Part shown: one piece after another, positions 11,390 through 24,503 of the stretch
Layout: every line of letters begins with the position of its first letter
How positions within the stretch are numbered: position 1 is the first letter of the stretch
Source of the DNA: Schistosoma mansoni
Lineage: Eukaryota; Platyhelminthes; Trematoda; Strigeidida; Schistosomatidae
Direction of reading: 5' to 3'
Length of the DNA stretch: 64,000 bases
Assembly: GCF_000237925.1 (NCBI RefSeq)
Contig: NC_031495.1
Coordinates: 60,928,939-60,992,938 of the forward strand
Notes under the pieces: generated by a model
The model's database searches: none
Seen by the model: only the letters and a program-made list of their open reading frames with translations
Told to the model about the DNA's origin: nothing
Translations under genes and position numbers: made by a program

Positions 11390-12765
11390 CTAGCAGATTA
11401 AATTTACATGTTTAGTTCTGAGATCTTAGAGTCGTGGATAATGGTTACTTGATTCTTTAGAGAGTTAAAATATCATTACATGTTACATATCACTGTCGTA
11501 AATTACGACTGGAGTTAAAATATTATAATACTTTGCTTTTCATAGAGTAAGAGACCTCTAATTGGGAAGTGACACAGAAAACTCACAAATAAGTAAGCTT
11601 TTATTCAAAAATCTACAACAGCTCTAATCGCATCGGTTTGGTGGTCTTTTTTGTCATTCTAATCTAGTTAGGTATTTTATGACCTACCTTTAAACATTGT
11701 CATTTGTGAGCTTGATAATTGCATCATATAAGCTTTTACATGGGTTTGCTTTATGTATGTCTATCATTCTCACTCTAACTGGTTGTTGATAATTTATACG
11801 TTGTCATTTTTCATATAAAAGGTGAGTTATCCATAATTCATCAAGTAGACTTGGTCTCCTCTGATTCATGCCTCTTATCTTCTGTGTTTATTGATAGATG
11901 TTCGAAATATATCCGTTCACAATCACTCTCATATTCAGCTTTTGATATTTCGTTGTTCTAAACCTATTAAGTCGATAGAATATAGATCAAATAATTAGGA
12001 TCTACATTTCATTAACATTTATAATCGTTCGATTACACCGGAGTCAAACGGGCACTAATGGTCGAATACTAGCACAGATGACGCTAATAAGTGGTTACAA
12101 CTCACTAGATAGATGCATTCCAACGGTCTTATATGTTTTCTTCAGAAGAGTAACGCGAAAAATTACAGTTAAAGGGTTCTTCTGTTTTCTTAGTACCGCA
12201 TAAATACCCATACAAATGCTCACATAAATACTTCAGATTAGAAGTTCAAACATTCAGTCTTTCGAGTATTTTGTTGCGTAAGTTATAAGAATTTCGCCTC
12301 TCAGTAACAGTGATCAGATAGCAATCGTGAATTAGCAACAAAAAATAGTATCGTGATATCTTAAAAAGCACTGTCGGTTTCCGAAATTTTCGTTAGTTTT
12401 CTAAATCACTAAGAAAACTTAATTTATTACATGTTTCATGAGATAACCAACTAACATGATGGAGAATCTAATGCCACTAGAGTTTCAAGATGTACTTTTA
12501 TAATGGAGTTGAAAGTTCTTGGCTATGGATAATTTGACTTTTGACATTCATTGAAAAATTTAAAAATTCTTCACATCCTCAAATAACATTAGAAGTTACA
12601 AACCTCTAACGTCATCCAAGTTGTTTACGTCTTTTGAAAACAAATTCTTCAGCTTGTTTGACGAAGTCTTCTTTGGAATAGTAACTGAAGAGATAACCAT
12701 GACAACGACAAATTTTGAATTACAAGATTAAAAACGTAAAACAGCTTGGCGTACTCAAACGTTTC
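11390..12765. other. Unassigned AT-rich region
   Basis: I see no exon, RNA gene or repeat that I can support. A first LRRC49 exon or promoter may lie here or further right. Confidence 0.4.
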
Positions 12766-15510
12766 AGTTTCAGTCTGAAAAGGACAGGCGGCTGGGTAGC
12801 CTGTGTTAGTCATGACAACAGTGGTCTCTCAGTCGATTCAAATGTCTTTTAAGAGAGTCAGCAGATGGAGCTTCAATCATGTTTTGAGGTAACGAAACCC
12901 ATTCGTTGAGGATGCTATGGGAAAGTCAACAGTCAGCTGACAAGTTATTTATTCTGATATTAAGGACATCCTTAGAGTGTCCTCGTGAGTTCTTCATTCT
13001 GGGAGAAGCGAAAAATGGGGGTATATTAGGTTCAAATTTATCATAAGGTAGTTTAAGATCTGTAGTCAAGTCCCCTCTGGCTCTTCTATATGATAATGGA
13101 AATAAGTTTTGTTAGGTCAATCAGGTATCGTACGGGAGCTTTGTTATATTGAGAATTATCTTAGCTGCTGTCGTTTGAACGTTCTCCAACAGCTCATTGT
13201 CTTTTTAGATAAGGGATGGCCACGTATATGCAATGTTTGAGTTAAGGATGCACTTTTTTAGGTAACTTTTGGTCCTTGAGAGCTCACCAACTTTCATGAG
13301 ATACTAATAAGACAGAATTGACCTGTTCTAAAGCCATGTTGCTATTCAGGAAGAATTCGACTTTTATCGAGGCACTTAAACAACTCCTTCCGAATAATCT
13401 TTTCTACAATTTTAACAACTACGCTAGTCAGGCTTACGGGCTGAAGGTTCTCAGGTTTATGCCACGTATCTGTTTTGAAGACAGGACTTATTATGGCGTT
13501 CTTTCAGTGTTGTAATGATCGACCTCGGGTTACGGATAGATTGAAACATGTACTTAAGGGGTTCTCAAAGAAATTAGCTGGTTCCTTTAGCAACCTAGGA
13601 TGCAATTCATCGGGTCCCGTGGATTTGCCTATATCAAGCTCATTTAACGGACCAAAGACATTGAGTTCCCTAATGGTGGTAGTGTCAAATGTATGTGGGG
13701 AGTGCTTGTATAGACTGAAGGGAAGGGTGTCTCTATAGTATATACATTGCTAAAATAATTTGGGGATACCTGAGCCTTACCGTAGTCGTTCTCTACTCAT
13801 GATTAGGAATTACTGTCTCCCTATAATGATGGAATATTTCATTTTCTCTTAGTTCTCTGATTTGCATACGAATATAAGCTGTTAGAGAATTCTATAAATA
13901 CCTCAACAAGTTTTCCTTCGTACAACCATCTAGACTTGCAGACAGTCGAGGCATAAATACTTCGAGATTCTCGATATTGAGATTTTGTCTCGCCATTACC
14001 CAATGACCTAAATCTCTCCCACATTCTTCTCCTCGTATGGAGTAGATTTAGAATCTCCCTACTGAACCACAATGGGGAGTTTCTCATACCCCTTAATGTA
14101 GTCCAAGGAATGTAAGGTGTGGTGACTTTTAAGTACAAATTTCTAGATACATCTCAAGAGGTTTTTATTGGGGACTCGGACTCTACTGTCCAACTTACTG
14201 CGGATTTTGATTGCATAATATCTTCCATATTTGTTTCCTGGGCGTCAGGTCTGGGTTGGTCTGACATATGCTCGTTGCTGAAAACTATACGGAAATCAAA
14301 GACTATAGCTGCATCATCCCTTTTACCTAAGGGTGGGATATAATGGAGGTTTGCGACGTCACCCTCACAATGAGTCTATGTGAAACCCAGTGAGAATGTT
14401 TCACCAGGGCACATGTGATAACCGTATCAAATAGTTTTCGTTCGAGAGAATTTTCTGTCGATTAAGTCCCTAGATTTTTCCAGTCGACTGTAGGTGCATT
14501 GAAGTCTTTTATGGGTGAACATCGACAACTTATTGACCGAGTGTTCAAACCGTCTGGCGAAATCTCATTTACCTCGCTGCTTGGACTGCGGTAGACCAAA
14601 ACAATCAGCCGCTCTTGTCCTCTGCGTTTCAAGTGATAACTAACCTATTCACATGTTCCCGTTCCATGGGATATGTTTTCGATAGTGGTAAACATAGTAT
14701 TTCTAATGAATAGAACTACTCCACCTTTGCGATTCTGGGTTCTGTCGGCTCTTACCAGTGTTAAACTCTCAAAGTAAAGTTTCCTACTGCCTACAGACTG
14801 CGTAAGCCAGGTTTCTGTTACAAGAACTACATCCGCCTTGGTAGTGTCTATCTGTACACCTAGCTCTGATCGCTTGGTGACCAAGTTACGGGCATTTGTG
14901 TGACAGATCCGAAGATCAGTTAAATAGCATCGTACTGCACTCGTAGTGGCTTCAGCACCATTCTCTGTCGAAGCCTCATCACCCGATAACCTACAATTTT
15001 GAGGTCCTCCTCTCTAGCATCTAACATTGATTTTTGTACATTTTCAGCTCCTCGTCTTTTTATACGGTCGGTGAGCCGCCAATCATTACAGACGAAGTAT
15101 CTTTATCCCCATGGTTTGTTTCTATTTACGTCCCTTTCATTAGGAGTTTTATATACTACGTTTAGAAGCCTGTTTCAAGTCCATTCGGCTACCTAGTCTA
15201 TGAACCTTTAGCAAGATGTCATCAAAGATGTCTTGAGGCACTGGATGATAAAGTAGACCTTTTATCAGCTCAATGTCATTCTTGAAGCGAGTTTTCGGTT
15301 CTGACCTTCCACTTTCCTTGACTCTATGAAAAATAACTTACTAGTCATTACGATAAGACTTCAACTTCTCAGGTACTGCTTGGAGGACTGGATTTTCTTT
15401 AGCAACATTAGATCGTTTCTTATTCTTAATCTGTTTCCATTCATTAACATTCGTTGTAGTATCAATCACAGTCGTGTTCAACATTTGCTTCAGGTCCTGT
15501 TTTAATTTTG
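12766..15510 (-). mobile_element. Degraded CR1-clade LINE (Perere/SR1-like)
   Basis: The minus strand follows the order of the intact copy at 20532-24530. The 3' tail (TTTCAGTTTCAGT) is at about 12766. The ORF2 C-terminus, reverse transcriptase and endonuclease follow (ADVVLVTETWLTQSVGSRKL at about 14820), then ORF1 remnants to about 15500. Frames are broken many times and segments are missing, so the copy is old and inactive. Similarity fades beyond 15510. Confidence 0.8.
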
Positions 15511-16530
15511 GGAATGAACGGACATTTTTGCACGCACGCTAACAAAAACTACCAGAGTACTGATCACTCCACTCACCCCTTAAAGCCTAAAACCAGGATC
15601 ACAATTGTAATTACTCTCAGGAAGAAAACTTTCCACACCTTTCAGTACCAACCCACCACATAAAAGCGGCTTCCATGAAGAACAACGGTCGTAACTACTT
15701 CCAGTTACGTGCAGCAGGTCCTCCTCATGCTCACACTAACATAATTAGCTATAACCGAGATTACGAGCTTAACAATCAAAACTATTTTACAGATAACAAC
15801 ACACTTATTATTATTATTATTATTCACAAACATCTTATGGGTACATAAGTTCTGTGAAGAAACCATTTCGGGTTTCTTCAAAAATGCAATTATACACAAT
15901 TTTCAATAATGTTAGCATCACATTTGCCATGTTTGAGAAAGGAAGGAAAAATAAAATATTAATAATAGAATAGTAATAATAAATCAGGTTCTGCGTAATT
16001 GGCAAGAATTTTGAATTGGTTTTGAAGGAGGAAAGGAAGAAACTAAGGAAATAGAAATAAAGGAGTCGCGGAATACGTAAATATCTTAACGCAGAACAAG
16101 AATAAACAACTATGTATGTATCGCAAAATGAGCATTAAAAATAGAACGAAACAGAATAAATTAATAAGTAAATAACTTATTATTGCAGTAAGATATGACG
16201 TTAGAATAAGTGTTTGTGCGATAGCAGTCATAGTTTTGGGTGATGCTATGAAAGTTTCAATTAAGTGCAAAAGATAATCAATATGTATGAGGTGTATATA
16301 CATAGTGAAGATAAAATGAGTCTGATAAGTTAAATTCAGCGTAACACAAATTATTGTCTTAATCCAAAGCTGCGTAATCTTAAGAATAATATTTATTTAG
16401 AGTGAAAAAAAGGAGAGAGAAAAGAAAAGAACACATAGTGAAAGGGTACAACCATGATCATAATAGTGTAATGGATATAGACTTTTGAGATAAACGAATA
16501 ATTTAAAAATAATAAAAACAACAATAGTAA
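15511..16530. other. Unassigned region with a short ATT repeat
   Basis: A TTA/ATT triplet run lies at about 15806-15824. Open frames at 15705-15899 and 16043-16303 have no recognised similarity. No splice-supported exon is seen. Confidence 0.4.
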
Positions 16531-16534
16531 AATA

Positions 16535-17590
16535 TCCTGGCCTTAGTCCTAACCAGTGGCCTCACCCCCAATACTGTATATATTGGAAAAACGTTTCCAC
16601 GCAGTGACCACAACATTGTCATACTTGACCTTAATATAAAAACCACAACCGGCAGACGTAAAACTGTAGCACTTCGTAGAAATTATATTAAGGTTGACTG
16701 GAATAACTTCCATAATTACCTAAGAAGCACTGATTGGGAAACTTTCTTTACTGCAAACAATACCAACACACTAACCAATATATTTTATCAAAACATCAGA
16801 AGTATTATCTACAAAATCAAATCTTTAGAATACTGGAGACCTAAGTCCTCTAAAGATCTGTATGTACTGATCGGTGCACGAAGAAGTCTTCAAAGACATT
16901 GTACTCGATTCCACAACTTTAACGACTTTTCCTCTTTAGCAACGATGACAGAAATACTTGTCCGAACACAAAAAAACAGTCGAACTTGTAAAACGGGCTG
17001 TCGAACTTAATTATAACTCCTCCGAACTGACCATACCCTTTCAAAATAAACCTAAACGTTCTAAATCCAGAGGGAACATATTTATTAAAGACAAATAAGT
17101 ATACGAAGATCCTTAACTTGTTACGGAACTATTCAGTGAACACTTTTGTTTCTCATCAACTGACGAAAAACTACTAAATAATTCAGAACTAATCCCAGCA
17201 CTTCCCGGTGAATCGAATAGGCTAGAACAAATTCAACAGCGAGAGACAAAAGTGATGAAAGGTTTTGCTGATCTTCCTTATCAAGAAAAACCGAGACGCC
17301 TCAGCCTATGTTCTCTACCTTAACGCATGTTACGGTGTTATTTAATACTGGGTTAACGCATACTGAATGATGATCTGAATAATAATATGTTTTACCTTTC
17401 CCTTTCAGTCTAAGACTGATAATTTGAGAAATTTCAAAAACCGAGATCAAATAGTTTACGTCTAGATTTCTGTCTGTCACGCCGATTAGTTAATTACTTA
17501 AATTCCTTAACAGAATACGTAATATCAACACCTCCTGTAGATACATTTAAAGCGAGATTGGATCATCACAGCAAATAGAAACCCAGGGAA
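16535..17590 (+). mobile_element. CR1-like LINE fragment, a different subfamily
   Basis: The plus strand encodes the end of an endonuclease domain (GKTFPRSDHNIVILDL) and the linker before the reverse transcriptase. It then jumps, by internal deletion, to an ORF2 C-terminal segment (NRLEQIQQRETKVMKGFADL). Frames are interrupted. It differs in sequence from the adjacent 17819-19656 copy, so this is a separate older insertion. Confidence 0.65.
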
Positions 17591-17818
17591 TGATAATGGA
17601 CAATTATTTTCCCATCTTTACTCCTGAAGACTAGGTAAGTCGAGAAGTGTTTTATCTAACCAGGCTAGTTGTTACAAAAAACTCAGTGTGGTGTATCCAC
17701 TCGTAATCTGATGAGGTTAGGTAACCGAGCACCTTTAGCTAGGATATATCTCAAAAAAACTAATGGGGTCGGTATCACTGTAAAAGACTTAAAGAACTAA
17801 TTATTTGATGGATTTATC

Positions 17819-19656
17819 TACCTGTTCCTCAACCCTCTGTAAGGCCAGAAAGCTGTACGAAGAGAAAATCGTTAGGGAATCCATAGAATGCCCTAAACGC
17901 TTGTATTCCTATATAAACCAAATGACAAAAAGAAGAAGAAATGTTCCTTCACTATGGAGAGACAGTACTGCCACATCACTAGTGGAGGACGACTTTGGCA
18001 AAGCTCAAGTATTCTCTAAATACTTTAGCGATGTATACACCATAGAAACACCCTTCTCACCAGTCCATGAAAATCCCCCCACACAAGCACTGGACAGCGT
18101 AACCATTAAAGAACTCGATGTCTTTGGTCTGCTAGTTAAGCTTGACATAGGTAAATCCACTGGACCCGATGAACTGCATCCTAGGTTACTAAAGGGATTA
18201 GCTAACTTTGTTGCGAACCCTTTAAGTGTATGTTTTAATCTATCCGTAACCCAGGGTCGTCTACCAAAAGACTGGAAGAACGCCATAGTAAGTCCAGTCT
18301 TCAAAACAGGTACAAAACATAAGCCTAAGAATTACCGACCAATTAGCCTAACTAGTGTGGTTGTTAAAATCTTAGAAAAGATTATTCGGAAGGAGCTGTT
18401 AAAGTATCTCGATGAAAACCGGCTCCTCTCCGAAAAGCAGCATGGTTTTAGAACAGGTTACTCTTGTCTCACAAACTTATTAGTCGCTCGTGAAAGCTGG
18501 TGCGCTCTTAAGGACCAAAAATTACCTATAGACGTAGCTTACATCGATTTCAGCAAAGCTTTCGACAAAGTTCCGCATAACCGGCTATTATATAAGCTAA
18601 GGAATGTCGGGATTGGAGGCAATCTATTGATGTGGATAAAAGACTTCCTATTTGGGCGTCAACAAAGAGTAAGGGTGAACTCCAAGTTGTCTAGCTGGGA
18701 AACTGTGCTTAGTGGAGTCCCCCAGGGTACAGTTTTGGGGCCAGTGTTATTCCTCCTGTACGTAAATGATCTCCCTCGTCTACTATCGTCATCGGTCTTA
18801 CTCTATGCTGATGATGTCAAGATATGGAGAGCGATACAAAGCAAGGGCGATAGCTTAGAACTTCAAAATGACCTGGAGAGATTATCTGAATGGTCCCAAA
18901 CCTGGCAATTGCCGATAAACACTTCCAAGTGTATTGTGATGCATATTGGCCACCAGGGTACAGATACATACACGATGAATAACACTGAGTTACCTATTGT
19001 TCAGGCACACAATGACTTAGGCGTCATCGTTAGTCAAGACTTAAAGACTATCGCACACTGCCGTGCAATAGCCGCCAAAGGTTTTAGGACTTTATGGTCC
19101 ATACGCAGGGCTTTTAGGCATCTTGACGCTAAAACGTTTCTGACTTTGTATACAGTGTTCGTACGCCCTAAACTTGAGTACTGCATACAAGCAGCTAGCC
19201 CCTGCCTAAAAAAAGACAGTGAACTCTTGGAAAGGGTTCAGAGAACAGCAACTAGGCTGATTCCCGGAATAGCGAAGCTCCCGTATGGTACTAGACTGAC
19301 CAAGCTAAACCTATTCCCGCTGTCATATAGAAGAATCAGAGGCGACTTGATTACAGTTTTCAAATTGATTAATGACAAATTTGCACCTGATATGCCCTCA
19401 TTTTTCTTGTCTTCCAAAACAGAAAATCTACGAGGACACTCCAAAAAAGTTCACAAGCCCCGAACGAATTACTTGTCAGCTGACTACCGACTTTCCCATC
19501 GAATAATCAACGAGTGGAATTCATTACCTCAGCACGTGGTTGAGGCTCCATCCGTCGACTCCTTCAAAAGAAAGTTGGATCAGCTGAGAGACCATCATCG
19601 CCAGGACTAACACAGGCCATCAAGCCTCCTGTCCTTCCCAAACTGAAACTGAAACT
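17819..19656 (+). mobile_element. 5'-truncated CR1-clade LINE, young
   Basis: This copy is nearly identical to 20532-22371 of the intact element, in the opposite orientation. It starts inside ORF2, before the reverse transcriptase, and ends in the ACTGAA-type tandem tail. Its frame is open to the ORF2 stop at 19610, with AYIDFSKAFDKVPHNRLLYK, GVPQGTVLGPVLFLLY and LLYADD. Only three residue differences from the intact copy are evident, all near its truncated end. It lacks the endonuclease and ORF1, so it cannot move on its own. Confidence 0.92.
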
Positions 19657-19737
19657 ATTGAATCTTGGATATTCAACCTTGATATAAATAAAAGCAATTC
19701 AAAACACTAGCAACTGAAATTCTTTGGGGATCCCAAC

Positions 19738-20241
19738 ATGACTAGTTGGCGTAGTCTGATCGATGAAGCCTTATCAGATGAGGGGGTCATTAATAAAATA
19801 AAGTCCTCTATCCGTACGGAGGACACTGATATAGATACATTAACAAAGTTTGAGCTACTAGAGATGTTAAGGTCTAAGGGTGTAATTGACATGCTGGTTT
19901 CTAAAATAAAGTCTAAAGAACAGTCCAATATTTTCTCTAGATGTCATGACAGTTTCAAGAGTACATACGAAGATTCTAAAACATGTATGTCAATCAATAC
20001 GAGTTCCACTGCAGTATTAGTGGTAGAGGTTCTACAGGGGAGAGCGTTTACGAGCCACCTTCAGACATATGAAGACATCGAAATTGAGGAATCTAAACGT
20101 TCCGACGTTAATTTACAACTGCATATTGCCTACAAAGACTGCAGATTTTCCAGCAAGTTATTTCAGTGTACAACGGAACCTATTATCAATCAGATCTTTT
20201 GTTTTGAGCTTATTTCTGGAAACCTTAGCAAGGGGAGAGAT
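19738..20241 (+). CDS. CEP76: CEP76 homologue, first coding exon
   Basis: The exon opens with ATG at 19738 and ends at a strong GTAAGTATAAG donor at 20242, giving 168 codons in phase 0. The translation follows the N-terminus of human CEP76: LEMLRSKGVIDMLVSKIK against LIKALRRRGIIDDVMKEL, VLQGRAFTSHLQ against VLGGKAFLEHLQ, and LHIAYKDCRFSSK against LHYRNQRFRSK. CEP76 is a centriolar protein with a C2-like N-terminal region and a transglutaminase-like domain; it restrains centriole reduplication in vertebrates. Later exons were not found. The first intron would contain a whole LINE and perhaps the first N gap. The start lies only about 80 bp past a LINE tail. The similarity is from memory of the family. 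Confidence 0.78.
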
Positions 20242-20577
20242 GTAAGTATAAGTATAAATATTGATTGCCCTTTTTTGAGATGATGCGGATATTGTCATTG
20301 GTTATTGGAGATCTCTGAGATATATGTTTTACAAAGGCACATATTTCATTGGATTTGAGAATTCGTTTCCGAAATATATTACACTATTTAAATATATTTG
20401 TGAGTGACATATTCACCAGTCTATACTAATTTTATGCATCAGACGCTCAAATGGGAGACGCCCGTCAACTTAACAGTCTGTTTTACCTATATATTGAACT
20501 CTCATATACGTATACAGTTGATAAAGTTTTCAGTTTCAGTTTCAGTTTGGAAAGGACAGGAGGCTTGATGGCCTGTG

Positions 20578-23375
20578 TTAGTCCTGGCGATGATGGTCTC
20601 TCAGCTGATCCAACTTTCTTTTGAAGGAGTCGACGGATGGAGCCTCAACCACGTGCTGAGGTAATGAATTCCACTCGTTGATTATTCGATGGGAAAGTCG
20701 GTAGTCAGCTGACAAGTAATTCGTTCGGGGCTTGTGAACTTTTTTGGAGTGTCCTCGTAGATTTTCTGTTTTGGAAGACAAGAAAAATGAGGGCATATCA
20801 GGTGCAAATTTGTCATTAATCAATTTGAAAACTGTAATCAAGTCACCTCTGATTCTTCTATATGACAGCGGGAATAGGTTTAGCTTGGTCAGTCTAGTAC
20901 CATACGGGAGCTTCGCTATTCCGGGAATCAGCCTAGTTGCTGTTCTCTGAACCCTTTCCAAGAGTTCACTGTCTTTTTTTAGGCAGGGGCTAGCTGCTTG
21001 TATGCAGTACTCAAGTTTAGGGCGTACGAACACTGTATACAAAGTCAGAAACGTTTTAGCGTCAAGATGCCTAAAAGCCCTGCGTATGGACCATAAAGTC
21101 CTAAAACCTTTGGCGGCTATTGCACGGCAGTGTGCGATAGTCTTTAAGTCTTGACTAACGATGACGCCTAAGTCATTGTGTGCCTGAACAATAGGTAACT
21201 CAGTGTTATTCATCGTGTATGTATCTGTACCCTGGTGGCCAATATGCATCACAATACACTTGGAAGTGTTTATCGGCAATTGCCAGGTTTGGGACCATTC
21301 AGATAATCTCTCCAGGTCATTTTGAAGTTCTAAGCTATCGCCCTTGCTTTGTATCGCTCTCCATATCTTGACATCATCAGCATAGAGTAAGACCGATGAC
21401 GATAGTAGACGAGGGAGATCATTTACGTACAGGAGGAATAACACTGGCCCCAAAACTGTACCCTGGGGGACTCCACTAAGCACAGTTTCCCAGCTAGACA
21501 ACTTGGAGTTCACCCTTACTCTTTGTTGACGCCCAAATAGGAAGTCTTTTATCCACATCAATAGATTGCCTCCAATCCCGACATTCCTTAGCTTATATAA
21601 TAGCCGGTTATGCGGAACTTTGTCGAAAGCTTTGCTGAAATCGATGTAAGCTACGTCTATAGGTAATTTTTGGTCCTTAAGAGCGCACCAGCTTTCACGA
21701 GCGACTAATAAGTTTGTGAGACAAGAGTAACCTGTTCTAAAACCATGCTGCTTTTCGGAGAGGAGCCGGTTTTCATCGAGATACTTTAACAGCTCCTTCC
21801 GAATAATCTTTTCTAAGATTTTAACAACCACACTAGTTAGGCTAATTGGTCGGTAATTCTTAGGCTTATGTTTTGTACCTGTTTTGAAGACTGGACTTAC
21901 TATGGCGTTCTTCCAGTCTTTTGGCAGACGACCCTGGGTTACGGATAGATTAAAACATACACTTAAAGGGTTCGCAACAAAGTTAGCTAATCCCTTTAGT
22001 AACCTAGGATGCAGTTCATCGGGTCCAGTGGATTTACCTATGTCAAGCTTAACTAGCAGACCAAAGACATCGAGTTCTTTAATGGTTACGCTGTCCAGTG
22101 CTTGTGTGGGGGGATTTTCATGGACTGGTGAGAAGGGTGTTTCTATGGTGTATACATCGCTAAAGTATTCAGAGAATACTTGAGCTTTGCCAAAGTCGTC
22201 CTCCACTAGTGATGTGGCAGTACTGTCTCCCCATAGTGAAGGAACATTTCTTCTTCTTTTTGTCCTTTGGTTTATATACGAATACAAGCGTTTAGGGCAT
22301 TCTATGGATTCCCTAACGATTTTCTCTTCGTACAGCTTTCTGGCCTTACAGAGGGTTGAGGCACAGGTATTTCGAGCCTTTTGATACTGAGATTTTGCCT
22401 CGTCAGTCCCCAGTAACCTAAATCTGTCCCACATTTTCCTTCTTTTACGGAGAAGGATGCGAACCTCCCTACTGAACCACGGTGGGGAGTTTCTCGTTCT
22501 CTTAGGTGTAGTCCAAGGGATGTGGGGGGCGGTAACTTCTAAGTATAAATTCCGGAATATGTCCCAAGCCGTCTCGATTGATGACTCTGGGTCTATTTTC
22601 CAATCTACTGATGATGCTGATTTCATGATGTCTGGTATGTTTGCTTTCCAGACGTTAGGTCTGGATTGAGCTGAAGCGTACTCGTGATCGACAGTTATAT
22701 GGAAGTCAAAGCTTAAAACTGCATGATCACTTTTGCCTAGGGGCGGCATGTAATCCAGGTTTGCAACATCATCCTCATAATGAGTCAATATAAGATCTAG
22801 TAAGGATGATGCAGAACCCGGGTCGTACCTCGTTGCTTCCTTCACGTGTTGCACTAGGGCACATGTGATTACCGCATCAACTAGTTCCTGTTCGAAGGAA
22901 TTTGCTGACGATTCAGTCCGCAGATTTCCCCAGTCCACCATGGGTGCATTGAAGTCCCCTAGGATTAGACATCGATCACTTCGTGATAAAGTGTTGAGAC
23001 TGCTTAGCAGGACCTCGTTTGCCTCACAGCTTGGACTGCGATAGATCAAACTAAGTAGCAACTCTTGTCCCCTGCATTTCAGGCGGCAGCTAACTAATTC
23101 ATACGTCCCACTCTCATGGGATACACTGTCGATAATGGTGAATGGGATGGCATTCCTAATGAATAGAGCTACTCCCCCTCCTTTACGCGTTTGTGTTCTG
23201 TCGGCCCTTACTAATGTAAAACCCTCGAAATCAAGTTCCCTACTATCTATAGACGGCGTCAGCCATGTTTCTGTGACTGCGATTATGTCTGGCCTAGTTG
23301 AGTCAATCTGTACACCTAGTTCCGGTAGCTTATTTAGTAAGCTCCGGGCGTTGGTATAACAGATCCGAAGCCTAT
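20578..23375 (-). CDS. LINE ORF2: endonuclease and reverse transcriptase
   Basis: Minus-strand ORF2 of the intact LINE. An apurinic-type endonuclease comes first (ARSLLNKLPEL, TETWLT, ILGDFNAP, KSDHAVLSF). The reverse transcriptase follows, with AYIDFSKAFDKVPHNRL, SGVPQGTVLGPVLFLLY and the catalytic LLYADDVKIW. The C-terminal region ends in SFKRKLDQLRDHHRQD. The first in-frame TTG is at 23061, but the open frame clearly extends upstream through the endonuclease and overlaps the end of ORF1. No ATG is obvious there, so ORF2 may depend on re-initiation or another unconventional start. Everything needed for target-primed reverse transcription appears present. Confidence 0.93.
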
Positions 23376-24503
23376 TTAGGTGGCCTCGTGCTTCACCCAG
23401 AGTGGCTTCGGCATCATCCTCTGTCGAAGCCTCACAACCCGAAAATTTACAATTTTCAGGTCTTTTTCGCCAGCGTCTAACCTGAGCTGTAGTTCCTTTT
23501 CGGCTTCCCGTCTTTTAACACGGTCCGCCAACGGTAAGTCCTTACGGAGAAAAACTCCTGAACCCTTTAATTTATGTCCATTTTCTAAGATTAAGTCGCG
23601 TTCGTTCGGGGATTTGAAAACGACTTTAAGTAGTCTAGATTGATTTGGTTTCAGATGCGCTAGATTTCCTAGTCTATACACCTTTAGCAAGGTGACTCCG
23701 GGGATGATTTTGGGCATAACTTGGTTGAGTAGTTGTTTTATCAACACAATGTCATGCTCAAAACGAGCTTTCGGTTCTAAGCTGTCACTCTCCTTGACTC
23801 TATGGAGAATGACTGATCTGTCGCTGTGATCAGACCTCGGCTTGTCGACCCTTTTGGTGGGGGTATGATTTCCTTTTACGTCATTTTGGCGTTTTTTTCT
23901 TACGACCCGTACCCAATCGCCAACGTTCTTTGGAGTGGTAACCACAGTCGCGTCAGGCGTACTGTGGGATTCCGGAAGGTTCAGGACGACTTGGGAGATT
24001 GGGTCATCTTTCGCGCTGGAAACCGATCGAGCCTTGCGGTTTCGGTTTCCGGAAGTTCCCTTCTGGGCACCATTTTTGATACGAGGGACAGAAGAGACTT
24101 TTTTGCGCGAGTTTCTGGTTGTGTTAGACCTCTTTGGAGGATGTTCTTCCTCCTTTGTAGAGTGTGGGTCGGCATTTTTTGGACTCACTTGGGCCTGCCT
24201 TGTGTCAATCTGCGTGTCGACAGATTGAGTTCTGACTGATGTATCCCGACCGCGCTTGCCGAGACACTTTTTTGCGGCATTTACTATTGAGATGGCCTCG
24301 GTTAACAGGCTATTTGCATCCAAACAGCACTGTTGACATAGCCATACGCACCCATTTTTACTGAACCGCTTGAAAGCTGCAGGTGTTAGATTTGTGCAAA
24401 CTTCGTGGTACCAACCTTTGCACTCATCGCACTGCATGCCGCTATCAACAGGATATCGACATCCTGGGCGGTGGCAAATGCTTTTGTTGCATCTTCCAGT
24501 CAT
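23376..24503 (-). CDS. LINE ORF1 with PHD-like zinc finger
   Basis: A 375-residue minus-strand frame starting at ATG 24503. Residues 10-60 hold a Cys/His cluster of PHD type (CHRPGC, CDECKGWYHEVC, WLCQQC). A basic, disordered middle follows, then a C-terminal domain with ARFEHDIVLIKQLLNQVMP and RLLKVVFKSPNERDLIL that looks like a nucleic-acid-binding fold. PHD-like fingers are known in ORF1 of some CR1-clade LINEs. It ends 3 bp outside the part of ORF2 listed here, with the ORF2 frame running back into it. Confidence 0.85.
   Translation of the reverse strand: MTGRCNKSICHRPGCRYPVDSGMQCDECKGWYHEVCTNLTPAAFKRFSKNGCVWLCQQCCLDANSLLTEAISIVNAAKKCLGKRGRDTSVRTQSVDTQIDTRQAQVSPKNADPHSTKEEEHPPKRSNTTRNSRKKVSSVPRIKNGAQKGTSGNRNRKARSVSSAKDDPISQVVLNLPESHSTPDATVVTTPKNVGDWVRVVRKKRQNDVKGNHTPTKRVDKPRSDHSDRSVILHRVKESDSLEPKARFEHDIVLIKQLLNQVMPKIIPGVTLLKVYRLGNLAHLKPNQSRLLKVVFKSPNERDLILENGHKLKGSGVFLRKDLPLADRVKRREAEKELQLRLDAGEKDLKIVNFRVVRLRQRMMPKPLWVKHEAT

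Noticed and set aside
13318-13738. Plus-strand open frames in the 12.8-15.5 kb block
   Set aside because: They are antisense shadows of LINE ORF2; the same shadow recurs at 21884-22183 and 62208-62492.
23826-24239. Long plus-strand frame of 137 codons
   Set aside because: It lies wholly antisense to LINE ORF1, which has a clear zinc finger and the better coding signal.
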